Of a DNA stretch of 64,000 nt, positions 1 to 8,856 are shown one piece after another. Location of the stretch: positions 1,178,001 through 1,242,000 of the forward strand of contig NC_011891.1 in the NCBI RefSeq assembly GCF_000022145.1, read 5' to 3'. The stretch's first letter is position 1; every line of letters starts with the position of its first letter. This DNA comes from Anaeromyxobacter dehalogenans 2CP-1. GTDB lineage: Bacteria; Myxococcota; Myxococcia; Myxococcales; Anaeromyxobacteraceae. The position numbers and the translations under genes were made by a program. The notes under the pieces are model-generated. The model saw only the letters and a program-made list of their open reading frames with translations. It did not search any database and was not told the DNA's origin.

Positions 1-1
1 G

Positions 2-751
2 GTGCGCGCAGCCACCTACACGATCCAGGCGCCCCCGCCGACGGATCCCACGCTGGCGCAGAAGCTCCAGGCGCTCGCGTCGAAGCGGCAGCTCCTCGCG
101 CACCAGAGCGTCGGCAACAACATCCTGTACGGGAACGGGGCCGGCGGGCTCGACGGGCTCCTGGACGCCAACCCGGGCAGCGGGGTCACGATCGCGTATC
201 ACCCTGCCAGCGCGGCAGCGGTACCGGTGGGCGCCGTGGCCGACACCGCGATCGGCGTGAACGGGCAGCCGGTCGGGAAGGTCCTGGACTTCGACGCGCA
301 GGTCCGCACGCGCTTCGGCGGCGCCCTGGACTACTTCGGCTTCAAGTTCTGCTTCACCGACATCTGGACGGCGCAGGACGTCTCCGACACATGGGCCCAG
401 TACCAGGCCACCATGGATGCCCTCGAGGCCGCATATCCGGGGAAGATCATCTACTGGACCGTGCCGCTCATGCCCGACGTGACCGACGTCGACGGCAACA
501 CGCAGCGTGAGGCGCTGAGCAACCTCATCCGCGAGAAGTACCGAGGCACCGGGCGGGTGTTCGACCTCGCGTACCACGAGTCGCATGACGCGCAGGGCAA
601 CCCGTTCACGCTGGGAGGCGTGCCCGCGCTGGCCCACGACTGGAGCGCCGACGGCGGGCATGACGCCCATCTCAATGCCGTGGGCGCCACGATGGTCGCG
701 ACCCGGTGGGTCGAGTTCATGTACCGGGTGGCCACCGGCGCAGCGCCGTGA
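2..751 (+). CDS. SGNH/GDSL-type hydrolase, partial (5' end outside window)
   Basis: About 249 residues are visible and the frame is open to the window edge, so the true start and any signal peptide probably lie to the left. The C-terminal part contains a D-x-H arrangement (DAHLN, near residue 222) followed by a helical GATMVATRW segment, the usual place of the catalytic Asp-His pair of SGNH hydrolases. The early stretch HQSVGNNI and the FGFKFCFTDI and IIYWTVPLMPD strands fit the flavodoxin-like fold of that family. The substrate cannot be read from the sequence. The nucleophilic Ser block is not obvious in the visible part. The stop at 751 is followed by about 390 bp without a convincing gene. 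Family assignment is an inference from weak motifs. Confidence 0.55.
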   Translation: MRAATYTIQAPPPTDPTLAQKLQALASKRQLLAHQSVGNNILYGNGAGGLDGLLDANPGSGVTIAYHPASAAAVPVGAVADTAIGVNGQPVGKVLDFDAQVRTRFGGALDYFGFKFCFTDIWTAQDVSDTWAQYQATMDALEAAYPGKIIYWTVPLMPDVTDVDGNTQREALSNLIREKYRGTGRVFDLAYHESHDAQGNPFTLGGVPALAHDWSADGGHDAHLNAVGATMVATRWVEFMYRVATGAAP

Positions 752-1138
752 GCGCGCTGCCGGCGCCCGGCCGGTCCGCCGGCTGATCCCGGCTGCCCGC
801 GCGAGCGATCCCATCGGGAGCAGCCGCGGGGCGCTTCCAGGATCTGCACGCCGGCCATGGCGAGCGATGTGAGGACCGCCGGCGGGCGACCTCGAGCTCC
901 CTCGAGCTCGAGCCACGCGACCGGTCGCGTCGCGGCGTGCTTCGGGAGGAGCGCGGTCGCCGCGTCCTCTCCCCCGCGTCCACCACCGCGCCGGCGAGCG
1001 TCCCGCGAGCGGGTCCTCGCGATCGGTCCGCCCTGCGACGACGGGGCCCCCGCGCGCCAGGCGGCGGCGCCGCACGGTGCCCCTGTCACGGACGCCCGGT
1101 CGAGCCCTCCCAACGGAGGGGAGCACAGAGGACCCGTC

Positions 1139-3760
1139 TTGAAGCCGAACGCCGTCGCCATCACCTGCCTGCTCGCCGCCTCGGCCGCCGCCGCGGCGCC
1201 GGAGAACGCGCCGACCGGGGACGCCGTCGTGGCGGCGCGGACCCCGCGGCCCATCTCCCTGGACGGCCGCCTCGACGAGGAGGAGTGGGCCGCCGCGCCG
1301 GCGTACTCGCGGTTCGTGGAGAGCTTCCCGAACCCCGGGCTGCCCGCGAGCTTCCGCACCGAGGTCCGGGTCCTGTACGACGACGCCATGCTGTACGTCG
1401 GCGTGGTCTGCTTCGACCCGCAGCCCCGCGCCATCGTGCGTCAGCTCGCCCGCCGCGACACCGACACCACGGCGGACCGGGTGGAGGTCGCGATCGACTC
1501 GGGAGGGGGCGGGCGCACCGCCTACGTCTTCACCGTGAACGCCGCGGGCGTGCTCCGCGACCAGCTCGTCTACGCGGACGTGAACACCACCGACAGCTGG
1601 GATGCGGTCTGGGACGCGGCGGTCGCCGGCGACGCGCGCGGCTGGTCGGTCGAGCTCGCCATCCCGCTCCGGCAGCTCCGCTTCTCCTCGGCGCCCGAGC
1701 AGCAGTGGGGGTTCGTGGTGCGCCGGCACGTGCCGCGGACGCACCAGGTGTTCGGCTCGGTGCTGGTGCCCCGGGAGGCGAACCCGCTCAACCCGGGCAA
1801 CCTGGTGGTCTCGCGGTTCGGGCGCCTGGAGGGGCTCTCGGAGCTGGACCCGCCGCGCGGCCTCGAGCTCCTGCCGTACGTCGCGGCGCGCGCCACCGTC
1901 CGGCCGCAGTACTCCGACCCGGCCCGGCCCGAGCCGCGGCTGGTGGACCCCCTGGTGGACGTCGGGCTCGACCTGAAGTCGCCGCTCGGCTCGGGGCTGA
2001 CGCTCACCGGCGCGATCAACCCCGACTTCGGCCAGGTCGAGAGCGACCAGATCATCCAGAACCTCCAGAACTCGGAGCCGTTCTTCCCGGAGAAGCGGCC
2101 GTTCTTCATGGAGGGGCTCGACGTGTTCGAGCCGGTGGGCAGCGAGTACGGCGTGCAGCAGCAGCTGTTCTACTCGCGCCGCATCGGCCTCGACGCCCCC
2201 ATCCTCGGCGCCGTCAAGGTCACCGGCAGCGCGCGCCGCGGGCTCGAGCTGGGCGTGCTCGACTCGGTGGTGATGGGCGCCGGGAACGCGGCGCTCGTGC
2301 CGCTCGGCTACGGGAACCCGGATCCCGCCGCGCTCGCGCCGGTCGAGCAGGATCCGGACCGCAGCTGGCGCTTCCGCCTGCGGCAGCCGTTCCGGTTCGG
2401 CCCGGAGAACGCGCTGCCGTCCGCGCACCCGGTCAGCACCAACTACTTCGCCGCGGTGGGCCGGCAGCGGCTCGGGGGCGGAGCGACCGCGGGCGCCATG
2501 TTCACCGCCGCGACGCCGCTCGAGCCGCGCTGCCGGCGCCACGAGTTCGCGAACGACGCGGACTACCGTGCGGCCGGGTGCGACTCGCGCGGCTCGAACG
2601 CGCTCGGGCTGGACCTCTCCGTGCCCGGCGAGTGGGGCGGCTTCGCGCAGGTGGAGGTCTCGCAGGCGGTCGGCGGACCCGACGGCGGGCGCAGGCTTCG
2701 CGACGGCACGGTGCTGCGGGCGGGAGACCTCGGGTTCGGCGGCCACATGCGCTGGGGCAAGCTCGGCGGCGAGCCGTGGCGCTTCGAGGTGCAGTACCTC
2801 TACGAGGACGCGAAGCTCGATCTCAACGACGTCGGGTACCAGCCGCTGTCCGACTTCCAGTGGGTGGACCTGGTCGGCCGCTACGTCCGGCCCAACGGGT
2901 TCGGCCCGTTCCACTCGTTCAAGGCGGACACCACGCTCGACGTGAACTGGGACGCCGACGGGAAGATGGCGCGGAGCCTCAACTGGTGGACCTCGTCGAA
3001 GCTCCAGCTCCCCGGCTACCAGGAGCTGCAGGTGCGCCTCAACGTGGAGCACCCGCAGTGGGACACGCGCGAGATCGCGCGATCGGGCATCGCGTTCGAG
3101 CGCACCGGCCACTGGTACGTCACCGCGAGCCTGGCCTCGGATCCGCACCGCGAGCTGCAGGGCAAGCTCGACGTCGTCTACTTCCGCACCATGGACGAGG
3201 GCCCGTTCGGCCCCGCGAGCGGCTGGTCCAGCTCGCTCACCGGGAGCTGGCGGCCGCACCCGCGCCTCGAGACGAAGCTCGAGGCGGGGTACGAGCACAA
3301 GCCGCAGGGGCCGCGCTGGCTGGAGACGCTCCCCGACGGCACCGCGGTGTTCGGCGTGCAGGATCCGCGGTTCGTGTCGGTGACGCTCCGCCAGCAGCTC
3401 GTCTTCACCCCGCGGCTCAGCGCCCAGCTGTACGCGCAGGCGTTCAGCTCCGCCATCCGCTGGGGCGACACGTTCTACGGCGCCTCGGTGAACGGCCGCC
3501 GCCGCCTGTCCTGGGCCGACCTCGCGCCGGTCGCCTACGCGGGCAATCCCGCCTCGCACGACGCGACGGTGAACCTGAACGCGGTGGTCCGGTGGGAATA
3601 CCGGCTCGGCTCGACGCTGTACGCCGTCTACACGCGCTCGCAGAGCGAGCTGCCCGCGCGCGACGGCGACGTGCCGAGCGGCCTGGGCTCGCCCGATCTG
3701 TTCCGCGGCCGGGCGGTGGACACGTTCCTGGTGAAGTGGAGCTGGTGGCGGGGCGGGTGA
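1139..3760 (+). CDS. DUF5916 outer-membrane protein with N-terminal CBM9-like domain
   Basis: The frame is open from 857, but TTG at 1139 is the likely start: AGAGGA lies 6 nt upstream and translation gives a typical signal peptide (LKPNAVAITCLLAASAAAAA). The product is then 873 aa. After the signal peptide come a carbohydrate-binding-family-9-like domain (residues about 30-230, beginning RPISLDGRLDEEEW) and a long C-terminal part rich in alternating aromatic/polar strands with a terminal aromatic residue region, as in the DUF5916 family. Proteins of this layout are predicted outer-membrane beta-barrels; the CBM9-like part suggests contact with carbohydrate or another surface ligand, but no substrate is known. 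It stands alone, with a convergent neighbour 192 bp downstream. Confidence 0.8.
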   Translation: MKPNAVAITCLLAASAAAAAPENAPTGDAVVAARTPRPISLDGRLDEEEWAAAPAYSRFVESFPNPGLPASFRTEVRVLYDDAMLYVGVVCFDPQPRAIVRQLARRDTDTTADRVEVAIDSGGGGRTAYVFTVNAAGVLRDQLVYADVNTTDSWDAVWDAAVAGDARGWSVELAIPLRQLRFSSAPEQQWGFVVRRHVPRTHQVFGSVLVPREANPLNPGNLVVSRFGRLEGLSELDPPRGLELLPYVAARATVRPQYSDPARPEPRLVDPLVDVGLDLKSPLGSGLTLTGAINPDFGQVESDQIIQNLQNSEPFFPEKRPFFMEGLDVFEPVGSEYGVQQQLFYSRRIGLDAPILGAVKVTGSARRGLELGVLDSVVMGAGNAALVPLGYGNPDPAALAPVEQDPDRSWRFRLRQPFRFGPENALPSAHPVSTNYFAAVGRQRLGGGATAGAMFTAATPLEPRCRRHEFANDADYRAAGCDSRGSNALGLDLSVPGEWGGFAQVEVSQAVGGPDGGRRLRDGTVLRAGDLGFGGHMRWGKLGGEPWRFEVQYLYEDAKLDLNDVGYQPLSDFQWVDLVGRYVRPNGFGPFHSFKADTTLDVNWDADGKMARSLNWWTSSKLQLPGYQELQVRLNVEHPQWDTREIARSGIAFERTGHWYVTASLASDPHRELQGKLDVVYFRTMDEGPFGPASGWSSSLTGSWRPHPRLETKLEAGYEHKPQGPRWLETLPDGTAVFGVQDPRFVSVTLRQQLVFTPRLSAQLYAQAFSSAIRWGDTFYGASVNGRRRLSWADLAPVAYAGNPASHDATVNLNAVVRWEYRLGSTLYAVYTRSQSELPARDGDVPSGLGSPDLFRGRAVDTFLVKWSWWRGG

Positions 3761-3952
3761 GCGTCCGGCGCGAACGGGTGGGCGGCATCCGGCTGCAACC
3801 CTTCGCAGGCGTGGACAGGGGCGGAACCCGGACACACCGTCGAGGCGTGTCTCCCGCCGCGGGAGGACCCGCGGGCGAGCGCCCTGGCCGGCGTCCCTTC
3901 CCCCCGGGTCCGCCGGCCTTCTTGCGTCCGCCGGCGGGCGCGGCGCGCTGGC

Positions 3953-6106
3953 TCAGGGCACCACGCGCACCGGGACCAGGGCGCTCACGGTCCCATCGCC
4001 CAGCTGGCCGAACGCGGACTGGCCGAACGACCAGAGCGTGCCGTCGGCCTTCACGATCAGCGTGTGCGACCCGCCGGCCGCGACCTGCGCGGCGCCGGCC
4101 CCGACCTGCGCCGGCGCGCTGCGCCAGCCGAAGCCCCCGTCGGCCAGCTCGCCCCGGATCCCGGAGCCCCAGGACCAGACGGTCCCGTCCGCCTTGATCG
4201 CGACGGTGTGGGTCTCCCCCGCGGAGACCGCGGCGAAGCCGCCCCCGAGGCCGACCAGGACCTCGCGCGACGTGGTGGTCCCGTCGCCGAGCTGCCCGGC
4301 TCCGTTCTCGCCGCAGGCCCACAGGGTCCCGTCGGCCTTCATCGCCATCGTATGGTAGGCGCCCGCCGAGACGTGCGTGAAGCCGGTGCCCACCTGCACC
4401 GGGGCGACCCGTTGATCGAGCGTCCCGTCGCAGAGCTGGCCGAAGAGGTTGTTCCCCCAGGTCCAGAGCGTTCCGTCCTCCGCGAGCGCCACGGTGTGCT
4501 CGTGGCCGGCGGCGACCTCGACGAACCCGCTTCCCACCTGCACCGGCGTGTCGAAGCTCCCGGAGACGTCGCCGCCCCAGAGCCAGAGCGTGCCGTCGGT
4601 CTTCACGCCCGCCGAGTGCCACCTTCCCGCCGCGGCGTGGGCGAACCCGGAGCCGATCTGCCCGGGCGTGGACCGGAACGCGATGGACGGGACGCCGAGC
4701 TGCCCCGAGAAGTTGCTACCCCAGCTCCACAGCGTCCCGTCGGCCGCGACGGCGAGCGAATGCTGGTAGCCCGCGGCGACCTCTGCGAAGCCCTCGCCGA
4801 TGCGGATGGGCGCGCCGCGCTGGGGAGCGTCGGTGCCGTCCCCGGCCTGCCCCAGGTCGTTCAGCCCCCAGCCCCAGAGCGTGCCGTCGGTCTTCACGCC
4901 GAGGCTGTGGCCGAAGCCGGCGGCCACGCGGGCGAAGCCGCTGCCGACCTGCGTCGCGACGGCGCTCCGGCTCCAGCTTCCGTCGCCGGCCTGGCCGAAG
5001 TCGTCGTTCCCCCACGCCCAGCGCGAGCCGTCGGTCGCAATGGCCGCCATGTGGCGGGAGCCCGCCGCGACCTGTGCGAACCCCGAGCCGATGCGCGTGA
5101 ACGCGCTGCGGCTCGCGAAGGTGCCATCCCCGAGCTGCCCGTACTCGTTTGCGCCACAGGTCCACAGCGTCCCATCCGCCCTCAGCGCGGCGGTGTGGTT
5201 GGCGGTCGCGGCGATCTGGACGACGCCGCCGAAGCCCATCGCCACCGGCGTCCGCCGCCCCGTGGTGGTCCCGTCCCCGAGCTGACCGTCGCCGTTCGCG
5301 CCCCAGGCCAGGAGCGAGCCATCCGACCGGAGGACGACCGTGTGCGCCGCGCCCGCCGCGACGTCGGCGGCGCTGCTCGCCGGGAGCACCTGGACCGGCG
5401 TGGTGCGAGGCGTGATCGCGATGCTCCCGTCGCCGAGCTGCCCGGACGTGTTCGAGCCCCAGGTCCACGCCGAGCCGTCCGCCTTCACCGCAGCGGCGTG
5501 CCAGTCGCCCACCGCGATCCGGGTGAAGCCGGTGCCGATCTGCACGGGGGCGTGCTGGTCGAGCCCGGAGCCGTCGCCGACCTGACCGTTGCGGTTGCTC
5601 CCCCAGGCCCAGAGCGTCCCGTCGGTCTTGATCGCCAGCGACACGGGCTGCAGCCAGTTCCGGCTCGCGGCCACCTGCGCGAACCCCGTCCCGATCTGCA
5701 CCGGCGCGGCGCGGAGGATGGTCGTACCGTCGCCGAGCTGGCCGGATGCGTTGTCGCCCCAGGACCACAGCGTCCCGTCCGCCTTCACCGCCAACGTGTA
5801 CCCGGTGCCGGCGGCGGCACTGGCGAAGCCGGTGCCGATCCGCACCGGCGTGGCGCGGTCGACGAACGTGCCGTCGCCGAGCTGGCCGGATGCGTTGTCG
5901 CCCCATGCCCACAACGTCCCGTCCTTCGCGATCGCCACGCTGTGGGAGGCGGGAGCGGAGATGCGGGCCCACTCGACCGCGGGCGTGGGCGCCGTGCCGC
6001 CACCTCCGGAGCCTCCGCACCCCGACCCCGCGATCACGGCGGCTGCGAGCGCGAGTGCGAACGAGTGGCGAGGGGCAGGGCGGCTCGAGACGGGCGGAAC
6101 GTTCAT
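3953..6106 (-). CDS. RCC1-repeat lipoprotein, 14 repeats
   Basis: A 717-aa secreted protein made almost wholly of RCC1-type repeats with the core GTLWxWGxNxxGQLGDGT. I count 14 repeats, i.e. enough for two seven-bladed propellers; repeats 9, 10 and 13 have degenerate cores. ATG at 6106 is preferred over the upstream in-frame start at 6196 because CGGAGG lies 8 nt upstream and translation then begins with a lipoprotein-like signal ending in GSGC followed by a Gly-rich linker. Bacterial secreted RCC1 proteins are thought to be surface or periplasmic interaction scaffolds; the partner is unknown. The near-identical units should make this locus prone to repeat-number change. It is convergent with the DUF5916 gene and has no operon partner. 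Confidence 0.9.
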   Translation of the reverse strand: MNVPPVSSRPAPRHSFALALAAAVIAGSGCGGSGGGGTAPTPAVEWARISAPASHSVAIAKDGTLWAWGDNASGQLGDGTFVDRATPVRIGTGFASAAAGTGYTLAVKADGTLWSWGDNASGQLGDGTTILRAAPVQIGTGFAQVAASRNWLQPVSLAIKTDGTLWAWGSNRNGQVGDGSGLDQHAPVQIGTGFTRIAVGDWHAAAVKADGSAWTWGSNTSGQLGDGSIAITPRTTPVQVLPASSAADVAAGAAHTVVLRSDGSLLAWGANGDGQLGDGTTTGRRTPVAMGFGGVVQIAATANHTAALRADGTLWTCGANEYGQLGDGTFASRSAFTRIGSGFAQVAAGSRHMAAIATDGSRWAWGNDDFGQAGDGSWSRSAVATQVGSGFARVAAGFGHSLGVKTDGTLWGWGLNDLGQAGDGTDAPQRGAPIRIGEGFAEVAAGYQHSLAVAADGTLWSWGSNFSGQLGVPSIAFRSTPGQIGSGFAHAAAGRWHSAGVKTDGTLWLWGGDVSGSFDTPVQVGSGFVEVAAGHEHTVALAEDGTLWTWGNNLFGQLCDGTLDQRVAPVQVGTGFTHVSAGAYHTMAMKADGTLWACGENGAGQLGDGTTTSREVLVGLGGGFAAVSAGETHTVAIKADGTVWSWGSGIRGELADGGFGWRSAPAQVGAGAAQVAAGGSHTLIVKADGTLWSFGQSAFGQLGDGTVSALVPVRVVP

Positions 6107-6243
6107 GGGCGCGACCTCCGGGCGGGCACGGGACGGCGACCGCCCGCGACCGGAGGCCGCGCGGCCGCGACTCGCCGTCGCGAGCGGTGCACCCACGGTA
6201 AGAAGAAGGTGCGCTCCGAGTCAAGGACCGCGCGCCCGGGACC

Positions 6244-6723
6244 TCAGGCCTGCGGCGCCGGATGCTCGTGCGCGAGGTGGCGCCGGAAGAACCCGTGGAA
6301 CCGGTGCGGGAACGCGGTGCCGGTCAGCACCATGAACGGGCAGAGGTCGTGCACCGGCTCGACGCCGCTGGCGCGGCACAGGGCCAGCGCGCCCGGGGTG
6401 GCCGACCCGGCGCCGGCCCCGCGGTGCAGCCAGATGCGCCGGATGCCGGCGCGCAGGGCATCCGCCACCACGGCCTCCGTCGCGGAGCGCGGGGTGAGGA
6501 TCAGCGCGGCCTCGACCGGCGGCTCGACCTCGGCGAGGGACGCGAAGGCGCGGCGCCCGTCCACCTCGGCGAGCGCCGGGTTCACCGGCACGGCGTCGTA
6601 CCCGCGGGCGACGAGCTCGCCGAACAGGTAGCGGCTGAAGTCCTTCTCGTCGCGGGACACGCCGGCGACGGCGATGCGCCTGGCCGCGAGGAACTCGCGG
6701 GCACGATCGAGGGAGAGCGTCAT
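6244..6723 (-). CDS. CoA-binding domain protein
   Basis: A 159-aa single-domain Rossmann protein of the CoA_binding_2 family (YccU-like). The N-terminal IAVAGVSRDEKDFSRYLF carries the nucleotide-binding turn, followed by VPVNP (beta-2 region), a LILTPRSAT strand and IWLHRGAGA; these are the family's usual landmarks. The length matches the family's usual 130-160 residues. The biochemical role is not established; family members bind CoA and resemble the N-terminal domain of succinyl-CoA synthetase alpha. It is divergent from the DUF2199/GNAT fusion gene, with 219 bp between them that should hold both promoters. Confidence 0.85.
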   Translation of the reverse strand: MTLSLDRAREFLAARRIAVAGVSRDEKDFSRYLFGELVARGYDAVPVNPALAEVDGRRAFASLAEVEPPVEAALILTPRSATEAVVADALRAGIRRIWLHRGAGAGSATPGALALCRASGVEPVHDLCPFMVLTGTAFPHRFHGFFRRHLAHEHPAPQA

Positions 6724-6942
6724 GGGAGCCTCCTCGAGCCCTGTCTACACCCGCCGCGCGCGGTGGGGGGCACCGGCTTCTCGGGGACGCCCGTTCGATC
6801 CGTGTCGCCGCACGCGAGGGAGGGGGCGCCCCCGCGGCCGCCTTCTCGGGGGCGCACTCGAGGTTTCGCGGAGCGTGATGGGCGCCTGGGCTAAATTGGG
6901 CCGCATCGGGCGTCCGGCGGCGCCGCGCGCGCGGAGGTGGAC

Positions 6943-8847
6943 ATGGAGCGGGGGCGCTGCGCCGACTGCGGCGAGGAGCACGACGAGCTGGAGCCGGGGT
7001 TCCGGCGGCCGGACGCGGTGTTCGCCGTCCCCGAGGAGGAGCGGGCCGCGCGGGTCAGCGAGTCGGACGACCTCGTCTCGATCGACGGCGAGGCGTTCTT
7101 CATCCGCTGCGTGGCGCCCATCCCCGTCCGCGGGCGCGAGGCGCCGTACTCCTGGGGCTTCTGGGTGAAGATCGCGCGGGACGACTTCGAGGCGTACCGC
7201 CGGGCGTTCGACGACGACGGCCCCACCGACCACCCGGGCTTCCGCGGCACGATCGCGAACCAGTCGCACGTCCTCCCGCCCACGCTCGGCCTCGAGGTGC
7301 ACGTCCACCTCGGCCGCGGCAGGCAGCGGCCGCACCTGATGCTGCTGGACGAGTCGCACCTGCTCACGAGGGCGCAGGAGCTCGGCGTCGCTCCCGCCGT
7401 GGTCCACGCCTGGTCCGCGCAGTGCGCCCCCGGCGCCGCGCGGCCGCCGCCGGAGCCGGACGCGCGCGAGCGCGCGGCCACCCTCGAGGCGGAGGGCTGG
7501 ACGCTGCTCCTGCCAGGCGAGGTGGGCCGCGAGGTCGAGGCGTTGCCGTCCGCGCCCGAGCCCGGCGACCTCGTGAAGGCGCCGTTCGCGTTCCTGGCCG
7601 CGGGTCCGCACGGCGAGATCACCCGGCGGACCGAGTTCATGTGGGTCCTGCTCGACGTGGTGCGCGGGGACGGCTGGTGGGGCGGGGCGCTCGAGAACCA
7701 GCCGTTCGTGCCTGGGCCGCTCGCGGCCGGCACGCGCGTGTGGCTGCGGCCGGAGCACGTCCTCGCGTTCCTCCGCGGAGAGCAGGGCGGCCCGGGCGGC
7801 TCGGTCCCCTCCGCGCCTGGCTGCGCCGGCAGCGCGGGGAGGCGTGACCCGTTGCCCGAGGTCGCCATCCTCCAGCTCCCGCGGAGCTCCGCCACGTACG
7901 AGGCGCTCGCGGCGCTGCGCAACCGGGTGTGGCCGGAGTCGCCCACGTGCGCCGCGTGGCTCGTGCGCTCCGACGCCGAGCGCGAGCCCGGGGCCGCCTT
8001 CGAGCGCGTGGCCGTGCTCGACCCGGGCGATCCGTCCCGGCTCGCGGCGGTCGCGGAGCGGTGGCGCCTCCGGACGACCTCCGCCGAGCCGCGCCGCTTC
8101 TTCTCGGTGGAGGTGGACCCGGCGCATCGTCGCCGCGGGCTCGGGACGGCGCTGCTCGACCGCGTGCTCGAGGACCTGCCCGCGGGCACGCCGTGCGTGA
8201 TGGGCTGCGAGACCACCGAGGACCGTCCCGAGGCGATGGCGTTCCTCGAGCGGCGCGGGTTCCGGCCGATCCTCCGCACCGCCAGCTCCGAGCTGGACCT
8301 CGCGGCCTTCGACCCGGCCCGCCTCGGCGACGCCGCGGGTCGGGCCCAGGCCGCCGGGATCGTGCTGCGCGCGCTCGGCGCGGGCGGCGCGCGCGACGAG
8401 CGGCTCCTCCGCGGGCTCCACGCGCTGCACGCGGCGGTCCTCCGCGACGTCCCCGGCGCAGCCGACGCCGTGTGCGATCCGTTCGAGGTCTGGCGGCGCG
8501 CCTACCACGAGAACCCTGACCTGCTGCCCGAGGCGCACGGGGTCGCGCTCGACGGCGAGGAGGTGGTCGGCATGACGCAGCTCTGGGCGAGCCAGGCCAG
8601 CGACGCCATCCTCTACACCGGGTTCACCGGCGTGGCCCGCTCGCACCGGCGCCACGGCCTCGCGACCGCGCTCAAGGTCGCCTCGCTGGCGTGGGCGCGC
8701 ACGCTGCGGACCGCCTCGGGGCGGCCTCCGGTGGTGCGCACGTCCAACGCGGACACGAACCCGATGCTCGGCATCAACCTGCGGCTCGGGTTCGTCGAGC
8801 GTGCGGCGCGGGTCCGGTACGAGCGGACGCTGGCGAGGACGGCGTGA
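6943..8847 (+). CDS. Multidomain fusion: DUF2199 + unnamed domain + two GNAT acetyltransferase domains
   Basis: A 634-aa open frame starting at ATG 6943 (GGAGG 5 nt upstream; GTG 6937 is an alternative). Residues about 4-150 form a DUF2199 domain with a CADCGEEH zinc-ribbon-like start and the strand FWVKI. Residues 165-275 are a separate unit (PGDLVKAPF, FMWVLLDVV) resembling small uncharacterised DUF2314-like domains. The rest contains two GNAT folds: the first acetyl-CoA loop is HRRRGLGTALLD (near residue 398), the second SHRRHGLATAL (near 570), followed by N-x-N/NxRLGF near the end. No stop or frameshift separates the parts, so a true fusion is likely, though two ancestral genes that lost a stop codon is possible. 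Substrates are unknown. Confidence 0.75.
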   Translation: MERGRCADCGEEHDELEPGFRRPDAVFAVPEEERAARVSESDDLVSIDGEAFFIRCVAPIPVRGREAPYSWGFWVKIARDDFEAYRRAFDDDGPTDHPGFRGTIANQSHVLPPTLGLEVHVHLGRGRQRPHLMLLDESHLLTRAQELGVAPAVVHAWSAQCAPGAARPPPEPDARERAATLEAEGWTLLLPGEVGREVEALPSAPEPGDLVKAPFAFLAAGPHGEITRRTEFMWVLLDVVRGDGWWGGALENQPFVPGPLAAGTRVWLRPEHVLAFLRGEQGGPGGSVPSAPGCAGSAGRRDPLPEVAILQLPRSSATYEALAALRNRVWPESPTCAAWLVRSDAEREPGAAFERVAVLDPGDPSRLAAVAERWRLRTTSAEPRRFFSVEVDPAHRRRGLGTALLDRVLEDLPAGTPCVMGCETTEDRPEAMAFLERRGFRPILRTASSELDLAAFDPARLGDAAGRAQAAGIVLRALGAGGARDERLLRGLHALHAAVLRDVPGAADAVCDPFEVWRRAYHENPDLLPEAHGVALDGEEVVGMTQLWASQASDAILYTGFTGVARSHRRHGLATALKVASLAWARTLRTASGRPPVVRTSNADTNPMLGINLRLGFVERAARVRYERTLARTA

Positions 8848-8856
8848 GCCCGCCGC

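Noticed and set aside
3851-3865. CTCCCGCCGCGGGAG hairpin between convergent genes as a terminator
   Set aside because: Stem is short with almost no loop and there is no T-tract on either strand.
937-4197. Very long open frame on the plus strand (over 1000 codons)
   Set aside because: Arg/Ala/Pro-rich out-of-frame reading over the DUF5916 gene; high GC leaves many frames open. The frame with signal peptide and family motifs is the one at 1139-3760.
4064-6631. Long plus-strand frame opposite the RCC1 gene
   Set aside because: It is the antisense of the RCC1 repeats and gives a repetitive, low-complexity product without start signals.
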